Below are positions 1-9,500 of a stretch of DNA of 64,000 nucleotides, piece after piece. The DNA comes from Symsagittifera roscoffensis (Eukaryota > Xenacoelomorpha > Acoela > Convolutidae). The position numbers were made by a program, and so were the translations under genes. Below the pieces are notes generated by a model. The model had not been told where the DNA came from. It worked only from the letters and a program-made list of their open reading frames with translations, and made no database searches. Where the stretch lies: the NCBI RefSeq assembly GCF_963678635.1, contig NC_087064.1, positions 73,223,465 to 73,287,464 of the forward strand, given 5' to 3'. Within the stretch, counting starts at the first letter, position 1. Each line of letters opens with the position of its first letter.

Positions 1-1639
1 CATCGGTCAAGCTTCGATCTTCTTCGTCAACCTTCTCACTGTGCTGAACGACAATCACTACTGTGAAATTTTGGAAGAAATCGTCAGCTTTCAATCTGGT
101 CCCGTCGGTTACCTTGAAAGACTCCAGGGTCCGTTCCAAATTTCCAACGTTATCTTCCGGATCACTGGATACCAGAATGGTTCCTTTTCCATCGTCCAGC
201 TCAACATCAGCTTCCACCATACTCAACGACTTTTTCAAAACCTTGTCGACCAGCGACTTGATTAGAAAACTCGAGCAATTCACTCGCAAAACCACCTCTG
301 GTTTAGAACTGCAAACATAGCATTTCGGATTCGGCTCGTGCAACTGTGAAGCTACAAACAGAGTACCGTATCTTCCACTTGGCAGTTTTTTCAGGAAAAT
401 TTGTTTGCAATCTTCAATGTTACCCAAAAGTGCTTTCTTGGCTTCTGTTACCATTAGGCCCGCTACTATTGCATTGGTAGTTGCTATGGCTGGAATAATG
501 TTACCGGCCATGGACTTAACATCAAATCTGGACTTTCCTTGAATGCTGAAGATTTGGCACCTTATGTTTGCAGCACCTGCTGTAAAATCCATCGTGATGT
601 CATCATCTTTATCCCAAGTGAGGAAACCTTCTTCGGATGCGCTTTTTCTCTTTTTCAGTTCATTTATGCTCTTTCCCAGCACTTTAACCCAGCTATCTGT
701 ACTCCATAATTCAGTATCACTTAAGCCGGAAGGGTGCTCCCAGTTTTCTTCCGCAGGAACTTCAAGAGGTTTCGGTGGGGTTCTTTTTAACCACAGATTC
801 TTCATGGTGAGCAAGTATTGCACGTCTTTTACAAACAGTTTGGTGATGATTTCTTTAGGGTTATAGTCAACAGAGGTTGCCCATTCACGGGTCGACACTT
901 TCTTATCGCTTCCGTAATCTTTCATCAGATCAGCGTCTGAGGTGTCCTGGTTCTCTGTAGCTTCTTGGTCATTACTATCCGGCGATACTTCATTATCTTC
1001 ATCTGGAGAAACTTCTCCGAATAGCTGATTGAAAAGCTGTTTAGCCCACACAATACAATGTATAGGTTCACTAGGTGTATTTCTCACAGTACAAGTAGGG
1101 TACGTTTTCTCTTTGGCCTCTTTTGGAACACATTCGTAGCATTCCGACTTGCCTTTTTTGATCACATACGTTTGGCCAAAAAAACCGGAAGTGCCACTTT
1201 CGATCAAAGCAACATCTGCCGCTAGGCATAATCTGTTCACGTGATTTCTAGCGGCTCGATTGTCTAGTGCGTTGATAACAATTGCAAACTGCTTGAAAAA
1301 CGCGACATTGTATTTATCGCTGATTATGCTTTCATGATAAGTAGTGATTTCACAATTAGGATTGAACTTCAAGGCCGACTCTTTGGCGATCACACATTTC
1401 GGCTGCCCTACATGTGGACGTTGGAACAGAAACTGACGATTCAAATTGCTAACTTCGATTGTGTCAAGGTCAAAAATATGGACTTTTGTGAAACCGGAAA
1501 GGACAAGGTTCTTCAAAACTTCGCAGCCAACACCGCCGGCTCCGACCAGCAGCACCGAACAAGCAGCCACTTTACGATACTCTTCTTCAATGGCAGCTTT
1601 GCGCTGTTTAAGTTCCGCTAGTATGCTTGCCTTGTTCAT
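1..1639 (-). CDS. UBA2: SUMO-activating enzyme subunit 2 (UBA2/SAE2), partial, runs off left edge
   Basis: The minus strand is open from an ATG at 1639 to the window edge (546 codons), and translation matches UBA2 throughout. UBA2 pairs with SAE1 in the SUMO E1, which adenylates SUMO, takes it as a thioester and passes it to UBC9. Visible features: nucleotide-binding GAGGVG (residues 33-38), the ALDNRAARN segment (about 124-132), the first zinc CxxC (C167, C170), the catalytic cysteine at C183 in PTCTVRNTPSEP, and a second zinc pair (PKCYVC, near residue 432). A ubiquitin-fold segment rich in acidic residues then begins. The human protein is 640 aa, so roughly the last 90 residues, including the nuclear-import tail, lie outside the window. 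The 1.6 kb shown has no intron. DHTKD1 lies upstream on the same strand, separated by 1.6 kb of repeats. Function is certain at family level; the C-terminus is unseen. Confidence 0.95.
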   Translation of the reverse strand, partial: MNKASILAELKQRKAAIEEEYRKVAACSVLLVGAGGVGCEVLKNLVLSGFTKVHIFDLDTIEVSNLNRQFLFQRPHVGQPKCVIAKESALKFNPNCEITTYHESIISDKYNVAFFKQFAIVINALDNRAARNHVNRLCLAADVALIESGTSGFFGQTYVIKKGKSECYECVPKEAKEKTYPTCTVRNTPSEPIHCIVWAKQLFNQLFGEVSPDEDNEVSPDSNDQEATENQDTSDADLMKDYGSDKKVSTREWATSVDYNPKEIITKLFVKDVQYLLTMKNLWLKRTPPKPLEVPAEENWEHPSGLSDTELWSTDSWVKVLGKSINELKKRKSASEEGFLTWDKDDDITMDFTAGAANIRCQIFSIQGKSRFDVKSMAGNIIPAIATTNAIVAGLMVTEAKKALLGNIEDCKQIFLKKLPSGRYGTLFVASQLHEPNPKCYVCSSKPEVVLRVNCSSFLIKSLVDKVLKKSLSMVEADVELDDGKGTILVSSDPEDNVGNLERTLESFKVTDGTRLKADDFFQNFTVVIVVQHSEKVDEEDRSLTD

Positions 1640-1683
1640 TGATTTCTGAAAAGAAAGAAGATTTGTTTCAATTTGGAACTTCA

Positions 1684-1765
1684 ACACAGAAGCGAAGCGT
1701 ATCTTCGCACCACTTGCAATACACACAAACAAAAATCGGAAAAAATGAAAAAGGTCGAAAAAAAA
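1684..1765. repeat. Short foldback-headed repeat copy (family R1) just upstream of UBA2
   Basis: This carries the R1 signature: an agaGCGAAGC-type hairpin head followed by cacttgcaatacacacaaac and an A-rich tail. Similar heads occur near 7575, 16974, 38139, 38292 and 40172. It begins about 45 bases upstream of the UBA2 ATG, so it lies in the likely 5' UTR or promoter. Family boundaries are by eye. Confidence 0.5.
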
Positions 1766-1924
1766 CTGGGCGAACCAAGTTTTTCTATGTCTCGATAAAA
1801 GATAACTAGGGGCGCAGCTAAAGCTGGAGGTACTTAATTGATATTTTTTGAACCTTTGATTTTGATGCGGGATGAAATGGATTATTTCCAAATTTTCAAA
1901 AATAGGTTGAATCTTTCAACTCAT

Positions 1925-2430
1925 GTTTGACACAGAGGCGAAGTGGCACTTTGCATACACAAGCAAACATATGACCAATAACGCTACTGGGAACAACTGA
2001 ATGAGTATGACTTCGAGTCTACATAATTTCTTAAGTGACGCCAGCCAATTATGAGTCTACATAATTGGTAAGTGACGCAAGCAAATGACGCATTAACAGT
2101 CCCAGTCAATTTGAAAAAAAAAATAACCAACTGACATGCCTCAATTTATAGAGCGGACGGATTTTAACTAGTATACGAAAAATTTCATTGCAAACATCCG
2201 ACACTGCCGAGTTCAGAACCTTCTTATTTTGTTGCGGATCTCCTTCCCTACCTCTACGCTAATGATCCATGAAACCTTGAAGCTAAAGTGCTATTTCTAA
2301 TATAACAGTCTGGGTTAATACCCTTAGCATTGGCTGTATTTAAAAGCTGGTCGTTGGTATTATGCACATAACTGCAGAAAAAGAATACTTTCAAAATGAA
2401 CACGAATATTTACGCCTTATGTTGGAAAAA
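1925..2430 (+). repeat. Dispersed repeat R3, copy 1
   Basis: About 500 bases align over their whole length, with scattered differences, to 13595-14130. Shared blocks include gaggcgaagtggcac, tgagtctacataatt, tttatagagcggacg, ttttaactagtatacg and ccttccctacctctacgct. A third partial copy of its right half lies at 12805-12980. No ORF or transposase is visible; it is probably a non-autonomous element. The rest of the 1640-3233 intergenic stretch holds only this, R1 and the SINE-like piece at 2755-3070. Confidence 0.7.
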
Positions 2431-2754
2431 AAGATAGCTCATCCAACATAAGGCTATCACAAAAACTTTGCTTGTGTAATAAAGTAGTTATTAGAAAACG
2501 TTCAAAAAAGAAGATGATGCAGGCACGCAGAAGAGTAGGTGGTCTTTCCATTGATATCTTTTTTTTTCGAAAATCGGTAAAGTAGTTTTTGAGAAAATCT
2601 TAAATTTTCCCAATAAACCTAATCTCATATAATTTCATAATACATGTTTTTATCAAACAGGAAGTTTACGTTAATATGCTAAGCAAGGCATTTGAATTTT
2701 TGATTAGCAAGGGAACAAAACTTACGAAGCGGAAACAAGGCCGACAATCTTTGA

Positions 2755-3070
2755 GCAGACACCAGTAGGGCCGAATCAAAAATGATTTTTAAAAAATTTA
2801 AAAATGTTTTCAGTCCCCCTGAAACTACAAAAAACAGTTTTTCCAAACATCATGATACTCGCTCACAGCACAAAAAAAAACGTGATGCGACACAAAGAAA
2901 GTCCGACAATTTATCTTTTACCGGAAATTGTTTACAACTTCATACATACTGAAAAAACAAGGTCCTACCGGGACTCGAAACCCTAACCTTAGGGTGCAAA
3001 AGCGACAGCGTTAAAGTTGTTTACGGGAAAAAGACTAGTTACCGATTACAAGTCACTTGCGCTCGTCAGG
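2755..3070 (-). repeat. tRNA-promoter SINE-like element, truncated copy
   Basis: The segment parallels 7790-8200: aaaaatgatttt, ccccctgaaactaca, cgtgatg, then a B-box-like ccgggactcgaaaccct (2968-2984, read on the minus strand) and the end block gtttacgggaaaaagactagt (3018-3038). The A box present in the 8-kb copy is deleted here. Read on the minus strand it resembles a tRNA-derived SINE. Confidence 0.55.
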
Positions 3071-3161
3071 ATCAAAAATCATAATACATATGTTTTTTAA
3101 AGTTACATTCAAAATCAACCGAATGACTAGGCACAAGGCTCGGTTTAACATTGTGCAAGAA

Positions 3162-3167
3162 TTTATT
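3162..3167 (-). terminator. Candidate polyadenylation signal of DHTKD1
   Basis: AATAAA on the minus strand lies 67 bases beyond the DHTKD1 stop codon, which fits a 3' processing signal. No other AATAAA lies closer. Confidence 0.45.
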
Positions 3168-3233
3168 AAATAAAAAGCGAGAAGTTTATCCAATACATTT
3201 GAAAATTATATCAGTTGATTTCATAAATTGAGG

Positions 3234-5960
3234 TCACTTTTTTCGTCTGAACACTTCTTCGAGAACTTGGCTCTCCTCGTTTTTATGTCTAGTTCCAATT
3301 GCAGTGGCCGACACTGCTCTTTCACTTCTACCTACATACTCCAACTCCACTCCCACTAAACTTCTGAATCTAGGGTTGACAAATGACCAAGCTCCTGAAT
3401 TCCTGTGTTCCTCCTGACACCAGATGAATGATTGACAATTGGGATATTTGACCACAACTGATTGCAACTCTGAGGTAGGAAACGGAACAAGTTGCTCCAG
3501 ACGAACTAACGCTACGTCTCCGATATTTCTCGCAGACCTCTCTGAGTTGAGAGCATAATATAACTTTCCACATACAAATATTACTTTTTTCACTGTTTCA
3601 TTACTCTTTAAAACCGGATCGTCAATAACTGGTTTGAAATAAGTCCCCGGCTCAAAATCTCTCAGATTCGATTTAGCTTCCGGCAGACGGATTAGTTTTT
3701 TCGGACTGGCAACTATGAGTGGTTTTCTAAAATCTCTAACTTGCTGTCTTCTTAATAAATGAAAATACTGCGCAGGCGTTGTTGGATTAACAACAAACAT
3801 ATTGACTCGATCTGAATCGATCGATGATTCGAAGCTGTCAGTTAACTGCAAAAATCTTTCTAGTCTACAAGAAGAATGCTCTGGGCCCATTCCGTCTAAC
3901 CCATGAGGTAACAGCATCACTATACCTGATTGCAAACCCCATTTACTTTCACCAGATGCAACAAAAGTGTCAATTATAATCTGAGCACCGTTAAAAAAAT
4001 CACCAAACTGTGCTTCCCAAATGACTAATGTTTCAGGACAGTCAATCGAGACCCCGTAATCGAACCCTAAAACCGCTTCTTCCGATAAGATAGAATTTGT
4101 CACTTCTAGTGAACCGCTGTTTTCGACATCATTGTTAACGCCTCTCAGAGGCATGAAGATGTCACCTGTTTTTTGATCAACGACTTGACAGTGACGATGA
4201 CTGAAAGTACCTCTGCCGACATCTTCGCCACTTATTCTAACATTTTGACCTTGAACCATGAGTGACCCGATAGCCAAGGCCTCGGCAGTAGCCCAATCAA
4301 TGCCCTTTTCGCTGTTCATCATTCCGATTCTTGACGTCAATGTCTTCATTAACTTCGACTGGACGTTGAAATCTTCAGGAAATGTTACAGATTTTACGCC
4401 GATGTATTTCAGAGTTTGAAGATCAAAACCTGTATCCCACGCTGTAATATTTGGAGACGCAAATCTGCAGGTTTTCCAGTTGCCTTGGAATGATTGTAAA
4501 GCTGGCTGAAAATTTTCAACATTTTTGAAATGCTCGTTCAGAAAATCTTTAAAAGAAGCACATTTGGTCTCTAGTTCATGACTTAGCTCTTGTGATAACG
4601 ATGGAGATAACCGTTCCAAATAAAAATCAGGGGGTGATTTCTTCGAATTGATGAGGTCATACATTTTCGGTTGCGTAATAGTGGCGTCATCCATCTCATT
4701 GTGACCCCATTTTCTGTAACATATTAAATTGCACACGATGTCTTTTCTGAACAACTGTTTATACTTCAAGCACAAAAGCGCCGCTTTGTAAGCATCTTCA
4801 GGTGAATCCCCGTTGACATGTATAATCGGACAGTTAATCATTTTAGCCATATCACTCGTGTGTCGGAACGAAAACCCTTTTTGCATTGTAAATGCGACTT
4901 GATTGTTTGTGATTAAATGAATCGAGCCTCCAACATCATAGCCTGGAATGTAAGCCATGTTAAAACATTCTGCGACAATTCCCTGGCCTGCGAACGCTCC
5001 GTCGCCGTGAATCATAAGACCAACGGCTCTGTGAGTATGCTCTAAGAAGGCCTCTTTTTCATCCAATTGAATTTTTCGGTGGAGTTTGGACCAAATTTTC
5101 CCTTGAACCACAGGATTAACAGCCTCTAAGTGGGAAGGGTTAGGAAGCAAGGAAACGTGCACTCCATTGTCAAGGTCAACGCTCATCCGTATATGGCTCA
5201 GAACATCGTCGTCCATTACTTCCTGAGCGTCTTCTGGAATGCCTGGAAGTCCTTTCATTTTCCTGAACAAAAGAGAAGGCGGACACTTCAGTAACGTAGT
5301 CAGCAAGTTGTTTCGACCTCTATGTGCGATACCTATCACGATATCTTCGGTCTTGATTTTCGGAGCCTCTTCGAACAAGGAATCACAGAACACTAGCATA
5401 CTCTCTGCGCCCTCGCCGCCATACCGTTTAACCGTAGGAAATTTAGCAGCTGTAAAGCGATCAAATTGTTGCCCATTCAACAGAACTTCAGCGATTCTTA
5501 CTTTAACTTTGTCTTCTAAATTCTGCAACTTAAGTGCTTCGAACTCGTTGAAAAGCCAGTTCTTTTCGAAGCTACTATCTATATGAGATGCTTCCAAAGA
5601 CGATCCTTCGCTATAAATGGCTTCTAAACTTGATGTAAGGTCTCTCAGCTCATGTATTTTGGTCAATGGGTTCGAATTTTTGAACAACACTGAATCATCT
5701 AACTCATCTTGTAACGACTCTTCCGAAAGATTCGAAAGCTTCAATGGGTCCAAGTCAGCTGTTAGAAAATCTTTTTCTCTGAAAAATTTCACATCGTATT
5801 CCATTTCAGGGGGAACATTAGTGAATCTTTGTGAGTCCAAATCATCCGTTTTACTGCGTCGATAACTGCTGGAGGAACATTGCCTGGTGAGAATTGCACT
5901 TGATATCGGCCAGCGTCCGAACCGACCGATGATTTTGTTCATTCTTAATCCACAAATCAT
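3234..5960 (-). CDS. DHTKD1: 2-oxoadipate dehydrogenase E1 component (DHTKD1)
   Basis: A 908-residue intronless ORF close to the length of human DHTKD1 (919 aa) and shorter than OGDH. The product is the thiamine-diphosphate E1 of the mitochondrial 2-oxoadipate dehydrogenase complex in lysine/tryptophan breakdown, which decarboxylates 2-oxoadipate and hands the acyl group to the lipoyl E2. Visible features: an Arg/Ser-rich, acid-free N-terminus typical of mitochondrial import; the YGGEGAES and HRGRNNLLTTLL segments; LPNPSHLEAVNPVVQG; the ThDP-binding stretch HGDGAFAGQG followed by ITNNQ; then GEDVGRGTFSHRH, EAQFGDFFNGAQ and the transketolase C-terminal part ending ATAIGTRHKNEE. The first ATG is at 5960; the frame is open slightly further upstream but only through a TTG. 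It lies 545 bases downstream of the MsrB stop on the same strand. The absence of introns contrasts with neighbouring genes. Confidence 0.94.
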   Translation of the reverse strand: MICGLRMNKIIGRFGRWPISSAILTRQCSSSSYRRSKTDDLDSQRFTNVPPEMEYDVKFFREKDFLTADLDPLKLSNLSEESLQDELDDSVLFKNSNPLTKIHELRDLTSSLEAIYSEGSSLEASHIDSSFEKNWLFNEFEALKLQNLEDKVKVRIAEVLLNGQQFDRFTAAKFPTVKRYGGEGAESMLVFCDSLFEEAPKIKTEDIVIGIAHRGRNNLLTTLLKCPPSLLFRKMKGLPGIPEDAQEVMDDDVLSHIRMSVDLDNGVHVSLLPNPSHLEAVNPVVQGKIWSKLHRKIQLDEKEAFLEHTHRAVGLMIHGDGAFAGQGIVAECFNMAYIPGYDVGGSIHLITNNQVAFTMQKGFSFRHTSDMAKMINCPIIHVNGDSPEDAYKAALLCLKYKQLFRKDIVCNLICYRKWGHNEMDDATITQPKMYDLINSKKSPPDFYLERLSPSLSQELSHELETKCASFKDFLNEHFKNVENFQPALQSFQGNWKTCRFASPNITAWDTGFDLQTLKYIGVKSVTFPEDFNVQSKLMKTLTSRIGMMNSEKGIDWATAEALAIGSLMVQGQNVRISGEDVGRGTFSHRHCQVVDQKTGDIFMPLRGVNNDVENSGSLEVTNSILSEEAVLGFDYGVSIDCPETLVIWEAQFGDFFNGAQIIIDTFVASGESKWGLQSGIVMLLPHGLDGMGPEHSSCRLERFLQLTDSFESSIDSDRVNMFVVNPTTPAQYFHLLRRQQVRDFRKPLIVASPKKLIRLPEAKSNLRDFEPGTYFKPVIDDPVLKSNETVKKVIFVCGKLYYALNSERSARNIGDVALVRLEQLVPFPTSELQSVVVKYPNCQSFIWCQEEHRNSGAWSFVNPRFRSLVGVELEYVGRSERAVSATAIGTRHKNEESQVLEEVFRRKK

Positions 5961-6137
5961 GCCATCTAGTTTCAAGCAGAAATGTCTACTCTAGAGCTCA
6001 TCATTTCAATCAATTTTCATCTGAAAAGCGATCCAACTCTGATATATTACCATCTACTCTGAGTTACATATTATAAATTACTCCAAAATAAAATATTCTT
6101 CAAATTAGTGCTCAGGAGCGATACAAATTACGAACAT

Positions 6138-6345
6138 AGCCAACTGACAGTCGGAAAAGAGTAATAAACTCAAGGAAAGAATAAAACTAACTGTTCGGCA
6201 GTGGAGTTCGCCTTCCTTTTAACAAAGGAAATGAACTGAACTTGAAAATTGATCAAAGTCAAACCGCGAAAAATCAAATTGAGCAAAAACCAAGAAAAAA
6301 CACCACGACCTATAAAAGAGTAATCACTACCTTCATTACTCCTAA
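6138..6345 (+). repeat. MITE-like repeat R2, internally deleted copy
   Basis: It shares blocks with the copies at 21045 and 22045: catagccaactgacagtcgg at the left, ggagttcgccttccttttaa in the middle, and cctataaaagagtaatcac with ttcattactc at the right. It fills most of the 545-base gap between MsrB and DHTKD1; the remainder has no recognisable feature. Confidence 0.6.
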
Positions 6346-6505
6346 AGAGCATTTTCACAACAAATTTCTATCTCAAGAAGCTAATGAATTCAATTGAAAA
6401 TATTGCGTATGGGAAGTAAGCTAGCAAAACATAATATCTGTATTTACAAATCTGACCCTCTATTAATGGAAAATACATAGAATCTACATTTGTAACAAAC
6501 TTAAA

Positions 6506-9500
6506 TCAACTGCTTTGGTTTTGATTGCTAACAGAGTCCGGTGTCGATTGACTGCTGAGGTTGACGTTGGATCCAGGAACAAACTTGAGGGCTGCTGAGT
6601 TGACACAGTACCTCTCCCCTCCGAACTTCTTCGGTCCATCTTCGAACACGTGACCTATATGAGCTCCACACTAAATTCACAAGAACACATTTATTTAATC
6701 GAATTAGCGGTTCTGTTGCTGTTTTAGTTACCTCGTCAAGGTGCAGCGCATAAAATTCGTCATTTCGGTTAGTTTTAGAAAAATAGATTTCGTTTTCGTT
6801 AGGAGTGGTTAGTGCGTTCGTTCAGTACTTCTTCAAAGAAGGTTGATTTCTTAGCTTAGGTTATTTTCAGTACTTCCAGAGCAAGCGGTTCTGTTTATAG
6901 CCTCCGATACGCATTAAATTTTTGGACATTGCACACGCGGATACCATGATTACCTCTCAATCAACATATTGATTATTCGAAACTCAATTCCGCGTCATCT
7001 TTTAAAATCTCACACCTACTAACTGTTCCTTTTAAAAGCTCATCCTTACTTATCTATTACTTGCGAGTTGATGCACATAATAATAATCAAAATCTTCAAA
7101 TGGCCAAAAAAACTGCCAAAAATCATTATAAATTCGTTTACGAGACGGAGCAAATACATATGCTAATTAAACTTGGTTAGTTATTATCCTAGCACTGCTT
7201 GCTTCGAGTGGTCACCATCAGGCCAACGACCTGTTTAGGGTGCCACGAAGATTATTGTATCATGCATTAGAATCCACCACTTCAAAACACGAGACATTTA
7301 GCGAGCATACCTTTGAGCACTTGACTTCAATGCGCACTAGTCCGTCGAAAGTGTCCACTGCCCTGTCAGTACTGGACTGAGACACTGTATCGTGGAAGGT
7401 GGCCCAACCACAGTGACTGGGATACTTGTGCTCAGAGGAGAAGATTGGCTCACTGCATACTACACATGTGTAGCGACCCGTCTCAAATAATTTCACATAT
7501 GCGCCAGAGTGGGGCCTAAAACATGTATTCGCCGCGTTCTATTCAAGACATTTTTCTCAGAAGAAAAATTATCACAGAGGTGAAGCGGAGCTTCGCAGCA
7601 TTTGCGATACAACAAACAAAAAACATCGAAAAAACAACGAAAAACAACTAGGTCTATTAAAATTTAAATTTTCGTAAGTCTCGACAGAAGTTCATTTTAG
7701 GCAACGATGATAGACATTAGAATATCAAATAATGAACAGAACGAAAGTTGCGAAGAGGAAACAAAGCCGAAAACCTTTAAGCAGCTAAATGGAGCGAAAA
7801 ATGATTTAACAAAAATTTCCCCCTGAAACTACATTGAACAACACTTGCACTTGCAACTACAATGAATGTTGCTTACAGCAAAGCAAAATTCGTGATGTGG
7901 CAACTAAGTCGACAAAACTTAAGCAGACAAACACAAGTCCCACCATTCAAATTTTACCGGCAAAACATTTCGATGGCATACACACTGAAAAAAAGTTCCG
8001 GCCGGGACTCCAAACACTGACCTTAGGGTGCATGGGCAACGGCGTCACCTCTAGGCCAAGTGGGAGCGAACCAGGAAGGAATTTCTTAAGCTTCAATAAT
8101 AAAAACAACAAAGAAAAGCAAGTTAAGATAAGGTAAGAGAAGTTGTTTATGGGGAAAAAGTCTAGTTCCCGATTACAAGAAACTTGTTTTCGCAAGTGCA
8201 AAGATACAATGGAGGCTAACATTTTAAAACAAATGTCAACAAAAAAGAAGCCATTTCAACTATACGCACGGAGATAAATGAGCCAATAAAGCGTTAAAAT
8301 CAAGGCCAATATTGACGAAAAACCTTGCAAATAGTTTATTTGCTAGTTTAACCAGGGTTTCTTACCAATAGTGGCATTTGTTTGTCTTAATAAGTTTATC
8401 ACTGTAGCCACGTCCTCCTAATTGTATCATCTACATTGTCCTGATGACAGAATCGCTTCACTTAGACACATAGTTCTCAGATTGTCCCGCTGATTGTAGG
8501 ACTCTTTGATGAAGTTTAAACTCAAGAGTAAAAGAAACCCACTCCACTTCACATATGTTGAAAGTCGGAAAAACTAAAAACTCGGAAAAATCATATCCGG
8601 TCGGACTAGCAAAAAAAAACAAGACTGCTCATATATCAGGGCAAAGCCCTGAATGTTCCGATTGTCCCTTAATTCATATCGAATAGATTTTGGGAAAAGA
8701 AAATGTTGAAAATCTATAAACTTTGGACAATATCAAAGTGAAAAATTTCGAGTCGTACGAAATTAATACGACCAATTAGCTAGTCTCAATTCAATTTGGA
8801 ACGATTTTGTTCAGCGGGATAATTCGCCACGCATAAACAATTCGCGATACGCTCTCATCATAAGCTCTCATCATTATGAATAAACTCTTCAAAGCGCGCA
8901 TAATTTAGTCCAAAACATAAAAAATGTGGCAATTTTCAAACCCCAGAACTTTACGAAAAATAATCGGTGGTGAAATATCTTTTTATATTTGAACTCAGGA
9001 AGTCGATATCTTCAATGGGGTATAAAAAATTCCTGGGGTATAAAAAAAATCATTATTTCGATCGGTGAAAATTGACCGAATAAAAACACCGAGCATAAAT
9101 ATTCCGTTTTCTTCGAAAGTCGGAACAATTATTGACCAAAGCTCAAAATACGTATGATTGAACCCGAGTTGGTCTATGTATCTAATCAGCAACGCCTTCG
9201 TTGTTATGATCAATGATACAGAGAGCTTTAAACCTTAACAAACTTGAGGGGTAGAACTATCTAATAAAAAGCTAGTGAACTTTCATTATCTCAGAAAACT
9301 TTTACAAAAAGTGGGCTATTCTCATGCGCGAAGGACCGAATGGGCAAAAAACTAGTGGGCGGAGGACCAAAAACAAAATTAGCCGAACAACAATTTTTGA
9401 AAAGAATCAATTGCCATTCAATTAAAATGAATTAAATGAAGCAATATTTTGCTTCTTTCATAACGAAACCCTTGAAATATAAAATTTGTTCCAATTCGGC

